From assembly GCA_937907555.1 (NCBI GenBank), contig CALEST010000159.1, positions 1-14,579 of the forward strand: 14,579 nt of DNA. The letters run 5' to 3'. This document shows positions 6,638-14,571 of this stretch, piece by piece (positions within the stretch are counted from its first letter, which is position 1; each line of letters starts with the position of its first letter). The notes beneath the pieces were generated by a model. The model searched no databases and had not been told where the DNA came from. It saw only the letters and a list, made by a program, of their open reading frames with translations. Position numbers and translations under genes: made by a program. Origin of the DNA: an uncultured Sediminibacterium sp. (GTDB lineage: Bacteria; Bacteroidota; Bacteroidia; Chitinophagales; Chitinophagaceae).

Positions 6638-8161
6638 ATGGAATTCTTGCAGCAACTGGGCTTACAACAAAAAAATCAAGGTGTTTCAACAGGAACCCAA
6701 TGGTTATCCACCAAAGGAAACCTCTTCAAATCATTTTCGCCTGTAGATGGCCAAGAAATTGGGGAAGTATCCAGTGGAGACCAGCAAAGCTATGAGCAGT
6801 TGGTACAAACCAGCCTGGCTGCGGCTAAAGAATGGAGAAACTGGCCTGCTCCTAAAAGAGGGGAAATTGTTCGTCAGATTGGAGAAGCATTAAGAGCGAA
6901 AAAAGAACCCTTGGGTAAACTGGTAAGCTACGAAATGGGTAAAAGTCTGCAGGAAGGATACGGAGAAGTTCAGGAGATGATAGATATCTGTGATTTTGCA
7001 GTTGGCCTGTCAAGACAATTGTATGGTCTTACCATGCATAGCGAAAGACCACAGCACAGAATGTATGAACAATGGCATCCATTGGGTATTGTAGGCATCA
7101 TTTCTGCCTTTAATTTCCCTGTTGAAGTATTTAGCTGGAATGCGGCACTTGCCTGGATTTGCGGCAACACTACCATCTGGAAACCAAGTGAAAAAACGCC
7201 TTTGTGCGGAGTAGCAGTTCAAAATATAATTGCAGAGGTATTTGCTGCTAATAAAGTACCTGAAGGAGTAAACTGCCTGATTCAAGGTGGACGCGAAGTT
7301 GGGGAATGGTTGAGTCACGACACAAGAATTCCATTGATTTCCGCAACCGGTTCTACCAGAATGGGTAAGGAACTAAGCAAGGCAGTAGCAGGAAGATTAG
7401 GTAAGAGTATTCTGGAATTGGGAGGAAACAATGCAATCATCATTTCAAAAGAGGCTGACCTGGACATGTCTTTGATTGGTGCCGTATTTGGAGCAGTGGG
7501 AACCGCGGGTCAAAGATGTACAACAACCAGAAGATTGATTATTCACGAATCGGTATACGAGGCTTTCACTCAAAAGATTGTTAAAGCTTATGCACAGTTA
7601 AAAATTGGAAATCCACTTGACGCACAAAATCACGTAGGACCATTGATTGATAAAGATGCAGTAGCTATGTACCTGAATTCCATTGAACAATGCAAAGCTC
7701 AGGGAGGCAAATTCATAGTAGAGGGAGGTGTGCTATCCGGAGCGGGATATGAGAGTGGCTGTTATGTAAAACCTTGCATAGCAGAAGTTACCAATGAACT
7801 TTCAATTGTTCAGCATGAAACATTTGCCCCTATCCTGTATGTAATGAAATACAAGGATTTGAATGAAGCCATTGAAATGCAGAACAATGTACCTCAGGGA
7901 CTTTCCTCAGCCATCATGACCCTGAATTTAAGAGAAGCAGAATTGTTTTTATCGGCTAACGGAAGTGATTGCGGTATTGCCAATGTAAATATTGGAACCA
8001 GTGGCGCTGAAATTGGTGGAGCATTTGGTGGTGAAAAGGAAACTGGTGGTGGTAGAGAAAGTGGCAGTGATGCCTGGAAAGCGTATATGCGCAGACAAAC
8101 CAATACCATAAATTACGGCACCAATTTACCTTTAGCGCAAGGAATCAAGTTTGATTTTTAA
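6638..8161 (+). CDS. ALDH7-family aldehyde dehydrogenase (probable aminoadipate-semialdehyde / piperideine-6-carboxylate dehydrogenase)
   Basis: This 507-residue cytosolic NAD(P)-dependent dehydrogenase has a normal family length. Seen: the Rossmann-side motif SAFNFPVEVFSWNAA with Asn159, WKPSEKTP (181-188), TGSTRMG (237-243), the general base Glu260 in LELGGNNAI, the nucleophile Cys294 in GTAGQRCTTTRR, and HETFAPIL (393-400). The C-terminal block GAFGGEKETGGGRESGSDAW (461-480), followed by a YMRR-type tail, is very like antiquitin (ALDH7A1) and bacterial Pcd/AmaB. These oxidise alpha-aminoadipate semialdehyde, in equilibrium with piperideine-6-carboxylate, in lysine breakdown. The start is the ATG at 6638, 50 bp after the regulator gene. 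No other lysine-pathway genes are in the window, so the family is firm and the substrate inferred. Confidence 0.9.
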   Translation: MEFLQQLGLQQKNQGVSTGTQWLSTKGNLFKSFSPVDGQEIGEVSSGDQQSYEQLVQTSLAAAKEWRNWPAPKRGEIVRQIGEALRAKKEPLGKLVSYEMGKSLQEGYGEVQEMIDICDFAVGLSRQLYGLTMHSERPQHRMYEQWHPLGIVGIISAFNFPVEVFSWNAALAWICGNTTIWKPSEKTPLCGVAVQNIIAEVFAANKVPEGVNCLIQGGREVGEWLSHDTRIPLISATGSTRMGKELSKAVAGRLGKSILELGGNNAIIISKEADLDMSLIGAVFGAVGTAGQRCTTTRRLIIHESVYEAFTQKIVKAYAQLKIGNPLDAQNHVGPLIDKDAVAMYLNSIEQCKAQGGKFIVEGGVLSGAGYESGCYVKPCIAEVTNELSIVQHETFAPILYVMKYKDLNEAIEMQNNVPQGLSSAIMTLNLREAELFLSANGSDCGIANVNIGTSGAEIGGAFGGEKETGGGRESGSDAWKAYMRRQTNTINYGTNLPLAQGIKFDF

Positions 8162-8244
8162 ACTGATTAATACAATTTTCACAGCTTCGCTATGTAAGGC
8201 TTGGTCTGTTAACGATTTTGTTCAGTGAATAAAATACCATAAAG

Positions 8245-8277
8245 AAAAAGTCTTTGTAAAGTATACAAAGACTTTTT
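8245..8277. terminator. Bidirectional intrinsic terminator between convergent genes
   Basis: A perfect 14-bp stem (8245-8258 with 8264-8277) surrounds a 5-nt loop. The right arm ends in seven T (8273-8279) for the plus-strand dehydrogenase gene. The left arm starts with five A (8245-8249), which become U on the minus strand for porQ. The porQ stop codon touches the stem, so the hairpin begins almost inside that gene. Confidence 0.85.
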
Positions 8278-9297
8278 TTATAAGGTTTTGCCAGACAGGG
8301 ATAAATTCAACGTGAACTGGTGAAAGACTTTTTGCTGGTAAAATCCGGTTGCATAACGAACATGCAGTTTTTTGTGAAGGAATCCAGCCCCAGCTGTTAA
8401 TCCATTTAACCCGCTGGCAGCATTGAATACATTTAAATCCTGTCTCCGAAGAAAATTATAACCAAGGCTTGCCTCTACTTTGTCTCCAATATAAAACTGG
8501 GCAGAAAGAATCAAGTGCGCAAAGGTTTTCTGAATAAAGCCAGCTGTTCTTAAATCACCTTCTGAAGCATTGAATGCTGTATCATTATATAATATTCTTA
8601 ATCGATGCAAGTTGTGTGCAGTTAATGAAAACTGAATAGGAGCATTTGCCAGACGCTTACTAATTCCTGCCTGTACATCAAAGGGAAGTTCTTCTTTAGC
8701 CCCACCGCCATAGGTACTTAACTGAGTACCCATATTCTTAATCAGGAATGCAGCCTGCCATTGATTAATGGTATCCTGATAGGTTAGTCCAACATCAACA
8801 GCTATACCGGAAGAACGGAATGGACCATAATTACTTTGAATAAATTTTACAGCAGTACCAATGTGAAAGCGTTCCCTGTATTGTTTACTTGCCATAAGTT
8901 GTATGGCAAAATCTCGGGGTCTGATTGTACCAAAAATGGTACCGGAAGCATCTGTTTGGGTAACTGCTCCATAGTCGATAAACTGAACACCTGCTCCCCA
9001 GGTAAATGAAGATTGTTGAAATGCAGATACCGCAGTATAGTTATTAATTCCTGCTAAAAAGCCGTTGAAAGAAGTTGCCACTTGATGATGCATAGAACTT
9101 CTTAACAATGCAGGATTACTTAATCCAAATGAAACATCATTGGATTGATGACTAATATTTGTTCCTCCCAATGCTGCAATTTGTGCACTACCCGGTTGTG
9201 TAAGGAAATTATAAACAGCATTGCCACCAAGCGTTTGTGCATTTAGCTCAGTGGCAATGAAGAATAAAAAAAATATCTGAAGTATACGAATATGCAT
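8278..9297 (-). CDS. porQ: Type IX secretion system outer-membrane protein PorQ
   Basis: This 339-residue protein has a signal peptide: a basic start, a hydrophobic core LQIFFLFFIA and likely cleavage after Ala20 of ELNA-QT. The mature start shows GGNAVYNFLTQPGSAQIAALG (first 20 residues 24-43), then NPALL (61-65), the pattern of PorQ. The rest alternates polar and hydrophobic residues as in an outer-membrane beta barrel related to the PorV/FadL group. PorQ belongs to the T9SS machinery that exports and anchors proteins with C-terminal sorting domains. The gene starts 17 bp after lon with no clear promoter between, so lon and porQ are probably one transcript. Confidence in the PorQ call comes from the N-terminal pattern and length; the fallback is a generic PorV-like barrel. 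Confidence 0.8.
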   Translation of the reverse strand: MHIRILQIFFLFFIATELNAQTLGGNAVYNFLTQPGSAQIAALGGTNISHQSNDVSFGLSNPALLRSSMHHQVATSFNGFLAGINNYTAVSAFQQSSFTWGAGVQFIDYGAVTQTDASGTIFGTIRPRDFAIQLMASKQYRERFHIGTAVKFIQSNYGPFRSSGIAVDVGLTYQDTINQWQAAFLIKNMGTQLSTYGGGAKEELPFDVQAGISKRLANAPIQFSLTAHNLHRLRILYNDTAFNASEGDLRTAGFIQKTFAHLILSAQFYIGDKVEASLGYNFLRRQDLNVFNAASGLNGLTAGAGFLHKKLHVRYATGFYQQKVFHQFTLNLSLSGKTL

Positions 9298-9314
9298 TGG
9301 GTATAAAAATACAA

Positions 9315-11726
9315 CTATACCAACGCATAATCAATAACCTGCTGCATGGTTTTTACATAATGAAAATGAAGGCCCTTGATAAAACTGCTGTCAATTTCAT
9401 CTACATCTTTCTGATTCAAATGACAAAGTACTATTTCCTTCAATCCGGCTCTTTTTGCTGCCAGTACTTTTTCTTTAATCCCTCCCACTGGCAACACCTG
9501 ACCTCGCAATGTAATTTCTCCGGTCATGGCTAGAAATGGTTTAACTTTTCGGCTGGTAAAGGCAGAAGTGATGGATGTTAGCATGGTTATGCCTGCACTG
9601 GGTCCATCTTTAGGTACTGCTCCTTCCGGAACGTGAATATGAATATTTCTGGTCTTGAATAATTCAGGATCAATACCCAGCTTTTTAAAATTCGCCTGAA
9701 TATAACTTAATGCAGTGGTTGCACTCTCCTTCATTACATTACCTAAATTACCTGTCAGCTTCAAGTCTCCTTTACCCTCACTCAAAATAGTTTCAATAAA
9801 CAATATATCTCCTCCTACATATGTCCAGGCCAACCCCACAACAACGCCGGGCATATTGGCTGTTTTATAAATTTCATTACTGTAACGCTGCTGACCCAGT
9901 ATTTTCTCAACGTCCACGGCACTTACACTCATTTTTACTTTTCCTTTCAGCGCCATTTCCTTTGCCTGGTAACGCATAATGGAAGCTAGTTGTCTGTCGA
10001 GTTCACGAACCCCACTTTCCCGTGTATACTGCTCAATAACTTTTTCTAATACCTTATCTGCTATTTTGAAATTTACTTTTCCTAAACCATGAGCTTCCTT
10101 TTGCTTAGGAACCAAATGTCGTTTTGCAATCTCCAGTTTTTCTTCAACTGCATATCCGCTTAGGTCAATGATTTCCAGACGGTCTCTTAGTGCAGGTTGA
10201 ATATTCTGCAGATTATTGGCAGTAGCAATAAACAAAACCTTGCTCAGGTCGTACTCCAGTTCCAGATAATTATCGTAAAAAGTATGATTCTGTTCAGGAT
10301 CCAGCACTTCAAGCAAAGCAGAAGAAGGATCTCCACGATGGTCTGCACCAATTTTATCTATCTCATCCAGAATCATTACCGGATTAGACGTTTTTACTTT
10401 TCTGATATTCTGCAATATTCTACCTGGCATGGCACCAATATAGGTTTTGCGATGTCCCCTTATTTCACTTTCATCGTGCAGTCCACCCAAGCTAAGTCGA
10501 ACATATTTTCTTCCGATTGCATGAGCAATGGATTTACCTAAAGAGGTTTTACCAATACCGGGAGGTCCTAAAAAGCATAGGATCGGGCTCTTCATATCTC
10601 CCTTTAATTTCAGTACAGCAAGGTATTCCAGAATACGGCTCTTAATTTTTGTCATGCCGTAATGATCTATATCCAGCACTTTCTGAGCATTCTTCAAATC
10701 ATAATTATCATTGGTATATTCTTCCCAGGGAAGATCCAGCATTAAATCGAGGTGATTGTATACCACCGAATAATCTGGTGTAGATGCATGCATTCTTTCC
10801 AGTTTCTGTATACCGGTGTTAAATGCATTCTTTGCAGCTTCCGGCCATTTCTTTGTCTCGGCCTTTTTTTTCATTTCCGCTATTTCCCGCTCATTGGAAT
10901 CTCCTCCCAATTCTTCCTTGATACTTTTGAGTTGTTGTTGAAGGAAATAGTCTCTCTGCTGCTTATCCAGCTCTGTTCTGGTCTTATTGGTAACCTTATC
11001 TTTCAATTCTGCAAACTGCAATTCCCTTTGCAGAATTTGCACCAGTTTCACAGCACGCTCTGTAATATCATTGATTTCAAGTAATGACTGCTTTTCCTGT
11101 AAATCGCTGTTTAAATTATTACTAACGAAATTAATCAGGAAGGCAGGATTCTCAATATTCTTTAAGATAATAGAAGCTTCCGTAGGTAAATTTGGAGATA
11201 GCTGAATAATCTGAGCCGCCAGATCTTTGATAGTGCTAACATAAGCCTTAAAATCGTCGGTGGCCGGTGCTTCGTCCTCATTAAACAATCGGATACTTGC
11301 CTTAAAATAAGGATCGTCACTAATCATTTCCAGCCATTCGAATCTTTTCTTTCCCTGAATAATAATGGTAGTACCTCCATCCGGCATTTTAATCAGTTTC
11401 ACAATTTTGGCAACCGTACCAATTTTGCAAAGATCCTTGGGTTCAGGCTCTTCAATATTTGCATCCGTTTGAGCAATTACCCCAATGAGTTTATCAGATT
11501 TATAAACATCGCTTACCGCCTTGATGCTTTTATCTCTCCCCACCGTAATGGGTAACACAACACCGGGAAACAAAACGGTATTTCTCAATGGCAGAATGGG
11601 CAATTCATTCGGTATTACCAATTCGTTGTCCATATCCCCGTCTTGCTCACCAATAGGCAGAATGGGCATAAAATCCGTTTCATCCTCCGCTTTAAATAAT
11701 ATTTTTCTCTTCTCCATAATTTTCAT
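9315..11726 (-). CDS. lon: ATP-dependent protease Lon (LonA)
   Basis: This 803-residue cytoplasmic protease degrades misfolded and regulatory proteins as a hexamer. Domains in order: N-terminal LON substrate-binding domain (about 42-240, starting LPILPLRNTVLFPG), coiled coil (about 240-310), AAA+ ATPase with Walker A GPPGIGKT (387-394), Walker B ILDEID (452-457), arginine-rich PALRDRLE (511-518), and the S16 protease domain with catalytic Ser710 in PKDGPSAG and Lys753 in GGIKEKV. The 43-residue Ser-Lys spacing matches E. coli Lon. Met1 (11726) and Met4 (11717) are both possible starts; neither has a Shine-Dalgarno. A -7-like box lies at 11741-11748. No CIRCE-type heat-shock operator is seen upstream. 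Confidence 0.97.
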   Translation of the reverse strand: MKIMEKRKILFKAEDETDFMPILPIGEQDGDMDNELVIPNELPILPLRNTVLFPGVVLPITVGRDKSIKAVSDVYKSDKLIGVIAQTDANIEEPEPKDLCKIGTVAKIVKLIKMPDGGTTIIIQGKKRFEWLEMISDDPYFKASIRLFNEDEAPATDDFKAYVSTIKDLAAQIIQLSPNLPTEASIILKNIENPAFLINFVSNNLNSDLQEKQSLLEINDITERAVKLVQILQRELQFAELKDKVTNKTRTELDKQQRDYFLQQQLKSIKEELGGDSNEREIAEMKKKAETKKWPEAAKNAFNTGIQKLERMHASTPDYSVVYNHLDLMLDLPWEEYTNDNYDLKNAQKVLDIDHYGMTKIKSRILEYLAVLKLKGDMKSPILCFLGPPGIGKTSLGKSIAHAIGRKYVRLSLGGLHDESEIRGHRKTYIGAMPGRILQNIRKVKTSNPVMILDEIDKIGADHRGDPSSALLEVLDPEQNHTFYDNYLELEYDLSKVLFIATANNLQNIQPALRDRLEIIDLSGYAVEEKLEIAKRHLVPKQKEAHGLGKVNFKIADKVLEKVIEQYTRESGVRELDRQLASIMRYQAKEMALKGKVKMSVSAVDVEKILGQQRYSNEIYKTANMPGVVVGLAWTYVGGDILFIETILSEGKGDLKLTGNLGNVMKESATTALSYIQANFKKLGIDPELFKTRNIHIHVPEGAVPKDGPSAGITMLTSITSAFTSRKVKPFLAMTGEITLRGQVLPVGGIKEKVLAAKRAGLKEIVLCHLNQKDVDEIDSSFIKGLHFHYVKTMQQVIDYALV

Positions 11727-11740
11727 TAGTCAAAATGTCA

Positions 11741-11748
11741 CAAAAATA
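11741..11748 (-). promoter_or_regulatory. Candidate promoter -7 box for lon-porQ
   Basis: On the minus strand this reads TATTTTTG, a full TAnnTTTG match, and predicts transcription from about 11737, with a leader of 11 or 20 nt depending on the lon start. The -33 element is not clear. Confidence 0.45.
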
Positions 11749-11837
11749 GTCTTCACACCCAGTTTCTGGCTGGCCATAGTAAAGTACAATATTGATGCCA
11801 TCTGCCAAAGACGCCATGAAATAGTACAAACTGACAC

Positions 11838-11870
11838 AAAAAAAAATCCTCCCGATTTGTATCGGGAGGA
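11838..11870 (-). terminator. Intrinsic terminator of the small lipoprotein gene
   Basis: A perfect 10-bp GC-containing stem (11847-11856 with 11861-11870, arms TCCTCCCGAT/ATCGGGAGGA) with a 4-nt loop is followed on the minus strand by nine T (plus-strand A-run 11838-11846). It isolates the lipoprotein transcript from lon. Confidence 0.9.
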
Positions 11871-11871
11871 C

Positions 11872-11885
11872 CTTCTTGCAAGAAG
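11872..11885. repeat. Perfect 14-bp palindrome after the lipoprotein gene
   Basis: CTTCTTGCAAGAAG is fully self-complementary with no spacer and sits 2 bp from the terminator stem. It may be a protein-binding dyad or an accessory hairpin protecting the 3' end. Confidence 0.4.
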
Positions 11886-11913
11886 TAATATTAGTAACGA
11901 GTACTTGTATTTA

Positions 11914-12099
11914 CTATTTCTTGGTTGTGTCTGCAGCAGGAGCAGCAGTTGTGTCAACAGTTGCAGCAGTTGTGTCTACAGTTGCAGCAGCAGTGTCTAC
12001 AGTTGCAGCAGCAGTGTCAGCAGTTGCTTCAGTTGTTTCAGCGTTGTTACAAGCAGTCATTAAACCTGCTACAGCCAGAATTGCGAATACTTTTTTCAT
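11914..12099 (-). CDS. Small Ala/Thr-rich repeat lipoprotein, function unknown
   Basis: This 61-residue precursor has a lipoprotein signal: MKK, a hydrophobic stretch (4-13) and LMTAC with Cys17 as the likely lipidated residue. The mature 45 residues are CNNAETTEAT followed by a low-complexity stretch built on a 7-residue unit T-A-A-A-T-V-D (or T-T-A-A-T-V-D), ending in a Lys-Lys tail. It is acidic (Asp at every seventh position) with no aromatic residues, so it is probably extended or disordered. It has its own near-ideal promoter and strong terminator, which argues that it is real and well expressed. Similar tiny lipoproteins occur in Bacteroidota, but no function is known to me. It is encoded by 21-bp tandem repeats and lies between der and lon. 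Confidence 0.75.
   Translation of the reverse strand: MKKVFAILAVAGLMTACNNAETTEATADTAAATVDTAAATVDTTAATVDTTAAPAADTTKK
11945..12028. repeat. Four 21-bp tandem repeats inside the lipoprotein gene
   Basis: The units are 11945-11965, 11966-11986, 11987-12007 and 12008-12028. They share the core GCAG(T/C)(T/A)GTGTC, then an AACAGTTGCA-like end, and the last unit has diverged most. A decayed partial unit follows (12029-12043). The unit length is a multiple of three, so gain or loss of copies would keep the reading frame. Confidence 0.85.
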
Positions 12100-12130
12100 T
12101 GTACTTGTTTTTGGGTTTTTTATTTGGTCG

Positions 12131-12163
12131 CAAATATATAGGTTTCAGGTGATATTTGTCAAA
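12131..12163 (-). promoter_or_regulatory. Promoter of the small lipoprotein gene (-33 and -7 boxes)
   Basis: On the minus strand TTTG (plus 12160-12163) is followed after 21 nt by TATATTTG (plus 12131-12138). This is a full match to the Bacteroidota TTTG-N19-21-TAnnTTTG promoter and the best in the window. Transcription would start near 12127, with a leader of about 28 nt lacking a Shine-Dalgarno. Confidence 0.75.
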
Positions 12164-12179
12164 ATTTTCTTAAAATTTT
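12161..12179. repeat. AT-only inverted repeat at the der stop codon
   Basis: Two copies of AAAATTTT (12161-12168, 12172-12179), each self-complementary, flank a 3-nt spacer. They overlap the der stop and run into the -33 box of the lipoprotein gene. It may act as an UP-like AT tract or a weak 3' hairpin for der. Confidence 0.35.
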
Positions 12180-13491
12180 ACTTTTTCCGGAAGAAAATAC
12201 GTACCGGAACCCCTTTAAAATTGAAATGCGCCCTCAATTGATTCTCCAGATAATTCTTATATGGCATTTTAATGTCATCCGGGAAATTGGTAAAAAAGGC
12301 AAAAGACGGAACTGGTGTTGGCAGTTGCGTTACAAACTTAATTTTAATGGAATGACCTCTAACTACAGGAGCATGGTAATTTTCCACCGCTTTCAGCATC
12401 ACTTCATTCAAAGCAGAAGTAGTTACTTTTCTTTTTCTGTTCTCAAACACTTCAAGCCCCATTTCAATGGCCTTGAAAATTCTTGTTTTTTCCACTACTG
12501 AAATGAATAGTACCGGCACATCTGTAAAAGGTGCCATTTTTTGTTTTAGTACTTTTTCATAATCACGGGCAGTATTGGTTTCTTTTTCAATTAGATCCCA
12601 CTTGTTCACCAAAACAACAATTCCTTTTCCCTTTCTTGCTGCTAAGCTGAAAATAGAAATATCCTGTGCGGTTATTCCTTTATGTGCATCAATTACCAGC
12701 AAGCAAACATCTGCTTCATCCATGGCTTTAATGGCACGGATAATCGAATAGAATTCCAGGTCGTCTTTCTCCTTGCTTTTCTTTCGGATACCAGCGGTAT
12801 CTATCAGCATGAATTCTTTCTGGAATAATTTATAGTGTGTATGGATGGTATCCCTGGTAGTTCCTGCAATATCACTTACAATGGTTCTTTCTTCTCCAAT
12901 CAATGCATTCAGGAGGGAAGATTTCCCAACGTTGGGCTGACCAATAATTGCAAACTTGGGTAGGGCATCATCAACTGATTTTTCAACTCCTTCTTCTTCT
13001 GAAATATTTGCAACCACACCATCCAATAAGTCACCGGTTCCGCTTCCGGAAATACTGCTGATGAAAAAGGTATTTTCAAAACCTAAACTGTAAAACTCAG
13101 TGGCTTCCAGTTCACGGGTACCATTGTCTACTTTATTAACCACTACAAAAACCGGTTTGCTGGTTCTGCGCAGCAAATCTGCCATTGCTTCGTCCAGATC
13201 GGTAATGCCAGTAGCAACGTCTACCATAAAAATAATGGCATTGGCTTCTTCAATGGCAATCTTTACTTGTTTTCTAATTTCAACTTCAAATATGTCTTCG
13301 CTTTGGGGAACAAAACCGCCTGTATCAATCAGGTTAAAAGTTTTGCCGTTCCAATCTGCCACCCCATACTGGCGGTCTCTGGTAACTCCACTAATATCAT
13401 CAACAATGGCTTTACGCTGTTCTAACAAGCGATTGAAAAAAGTGCTTTTTCCTACATTGGGTCTGCCTACAATAGCAACAGTGTAACTCAT
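12178..13491 (-). CDS. der: Ribosome biogenesis GTPase Der (EngA)
   Basis: This 437-residue GTPase has the tandem G-domain layout unique to Der and acts in 50S subunit maturation. First G domain: GRPNVGKST (9-17), DTGGF (56-60), NKVD (119-122). Second: GQPNVGKSS (184-192), DTAGI (231-235), NKWD (296-299). A KH-like C-terminal domain (about 355-437) ends in VPVRIFFRKK. The G5 segments are atypical (ISSISG at 144-149 and ISVVEK at 330-335 rather than SA-x), which I believe is common in this phylum. It lies 35 bp downstream of era and is probably in the same transcript; an inverted repeat sits in that gap. The start is the ATG at 13489-13491. Confidence 0.96.
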   Translation of the reverse strand: MSYTVAIVGRPNVGKSTFFNRLLEQRKAIVDDISGVTRDRQYGVADWNGKTFNLIDTGGFVPQSEDIFEVEIRKQVKIAIEEANAIIFMVDVATGITDLDEAMADLLRRTSKPVFVVVNKVDNGTRELEATEFYSLGFENTFFISSISGSGTGDLLDGVVANISEEEGVEKSVDDALPKFAIIGQPNVGKSSLLNALIGEERTIVSDIAGTTRDTIHTHYKLFQKEFMLIDTAGIRKKSKEKDDLEFYSIIRAIKAMDEADVCLLVIDAHKGITAQDISIFSLAARKGKGIVVLVNKWDLIEKETNTARDYEKVLKQKMAPFTDVPVLFISVVEKTRIFKAIEMGLEVFENRKRKVTTSALNEVMLKAVENYHAPVVRGHSIKIKFVTQLPTPVPSFAFFTNFPDDIKMPYKNYLENQLRAHFNFKGVPVRIFFRKK

Positions 13492-13519
13492 TTTAATTTA
13501 ATTCTGGTTGAGGTAATCA

Positions 13520-13537
13520 GTTACCATTATTGGTAAC
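13520..13537. repeat. Perfect inverted repeat at the era stop codon
   Basis: GTTACCA (13520-13526) and TGGTAAC (13531-13537) pair over 7 bp with a 4-nt loop. The loop includes the era stop codon, so the hairpin straddles the end of era, 29 bp before der. No T-run follows, so it is not a typical terminator. Confidence 0.5.
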
Positions 13538-14399
13538 CATATTCTTTTAACTGAAGGTCGTTATCGCGCCACTTGGGTCTTACTTTAACGAACAACTCCA
13601 AAAATATTTTTTTCTGAACAAATGCTTCAATGTCTTTTCTGGCTTTAATTCCAATCTGTCTGATCATAATTCCCTTCTCACCCAGAATAATTGCTTTCTG
13701 CGTTTCTCTATGAACAATAATATCTGCCTGTATCTTGATTATATTCCCTTTGTCCTTGTATTCGTTCACCATTACTGCCGTATGATATGGTATCTCATCT
13801 GCAAACAACTCATAAATCTTTTCCCTGATCATCTCGGAAACAAAGAAACGGGTTGGTAGATCACTCAAATCATCTTCATCATAAAATGGAAGTCCCTCAG
13901 GCAGGTTTTCAACAATTACATTCAATAGTTTATTCAGGTGCAATTTCTGCAGAGCGCCAATTTTAATCAGTTGCTTGCAATATGGCTTATTAGCAAAAAA
14001 AGCTTCTGCTTCTGCAATTTTTCCATTTCCCGCAATATCAATTTTATTCAATAAAACCAATGCAGGCACTTTCAGCTTTAATGCAGAAAAAATGGCATCA
14101 CAATCTTCTAAATTGTCATTGGCATCTACCATCAATAATGCCAGATCCGCATCTTCAAGCGCTCCTTTTACAGAATCCATCATTTTCTGATGCAATTTGT
14201 ATTTGGGATCAATGATTCCAGGAGTATCGGAAAAAATAATCTGGTATTCATCCGGTTTATTTAAAAAAGCTTTGATTCTGTGGCGGGTAGTCTGAACTTT
14301 TGGAGAAACAATAGCCATTTTCTCCCCAATTAATGCATTGAGAAGAGTGCTTTTACCAGCGTTTGGCTTTCCGAATATGTTTACAAATCCTGCTTTCAC
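13527..14399 (-). CDS. era: GTPase Era
   Basis: This 290-residue GTPase binds the 3' end of 16S rRNA and helps 30S assembly. G domain: GKPNAGKST (10-18), SPKVQTTRHR (32-41, switch I), DTPG (58-61), NKID (118-121). The C-terminal KH domain shows GEKGIMIRQIG (240-250) and ends in ELFVKVRPKWR. The G5 motif is IGAL (147-150) in place of the common SAL. The start is a GTG at 14397-14399: an in-frame TAA lies four codons upstream and no Met follows until residue 28. It is the first gene after the initiator tRNA terminator, with its own -7-like box, and leads into der. Confidence 0.96.
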   Translation of the reverse strand: MKAGFVNIFGKPNAGKSTLLNALIGEKMAIVSPKVQTTRHRIKAFLNKPDEYQIIFSDTPGIIDPKYKLHQKMMDSVKGALEDADLALLMVDANDNLEDCDAIFSALKLKVPALVLLNKIDIAGNGKIAEAEAFFANKPYCKQLIKIGALQKLHLNKLLNVIVENLPEGLPFYDEDDLSDLPTRFFVSEMIREKIYELFADEIPYHTAVMVNEYKDKGNIIKIQADIIVHRETQKAIILGEKGIMIRQIGIKARKDIEAFVQKKIFLELFVKVRPKWRDNDLQLKEYGYQ

Positions 14400-14424
14400 C
14401 TTTTGAATTTACTCATTATCCAGG

Positions 14425-14432
14425 CAAAAATA
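14425..14432 (-). promoter_or_regulatory. Candidate promoter -7 box for era-der
   Basis: The minus strand reads TATTTTTG, a full TAnnTTTG match. A TTTA resembling the -33 box lies 18 nt upstream (plus 14451-14454). Predicted start is near 14421, about 22 nt before the GTG. Confidence 0.5.
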
Positions 14433-14455
14433 TACCTGTCTTTGAGTAGTTAAAC

Positions 14456-14480
14456 GAAAAAAGGCCCCAAAAGGGCCTTT
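14456..14480 (-). terminator. Intrinsic terminator after tRNA-fMet
   Basis: AAAGGCCC (14460-14467) and GGGCCTTT (14473-14480) form an 8-bp stem with a 5-nt loop. On the minus strand it ends in a run of T. It lies 6 nt past the tRNA and separates it from era. Confidence 0.85.
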
Positions 14481-14486
14481 GAGTTG

Positions 14487-14558
<72 letters not shown>

Positions 14559-14571
14559 ATGTAATGGATTG

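Noticed and set aside
6412..6795. Plus-strand 127-residue frame bridging the regulator and dehydrogenase genes
   Set aside because: It overlaps two well-supported genes in another frame and carries no recognisable motif.
7010..7318. Minus-strand frames inside the aldehyde dehydrogenase gene
   Set aside because: They are antisense of a strongly conserved gene and have no promoter or family features.
11730..11957. 75-residue minus-strand frame between the lipoprotein gene and lon
   Set aside because: It starts inside the lipoprotein gene, crosses its strong terminator and covers the lon promoter. Its composition is not protein-like.
11945..12043. CRISPR-like array
   Set aside because: The repeats are contiguous 21-bp units with no spacers, no cas genes nearby, and they encode a regular peptide.
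11521..12241. Long plus-strand open frames across the lon start and the lipoprotein gene
   Set aside because: They are read through the antisense of lon and the GCA/GTC repeats, giving Gln/Cys/Ser runs with no domain. The minus strand has a lipoprotein signal, promoter and terminator that fit.
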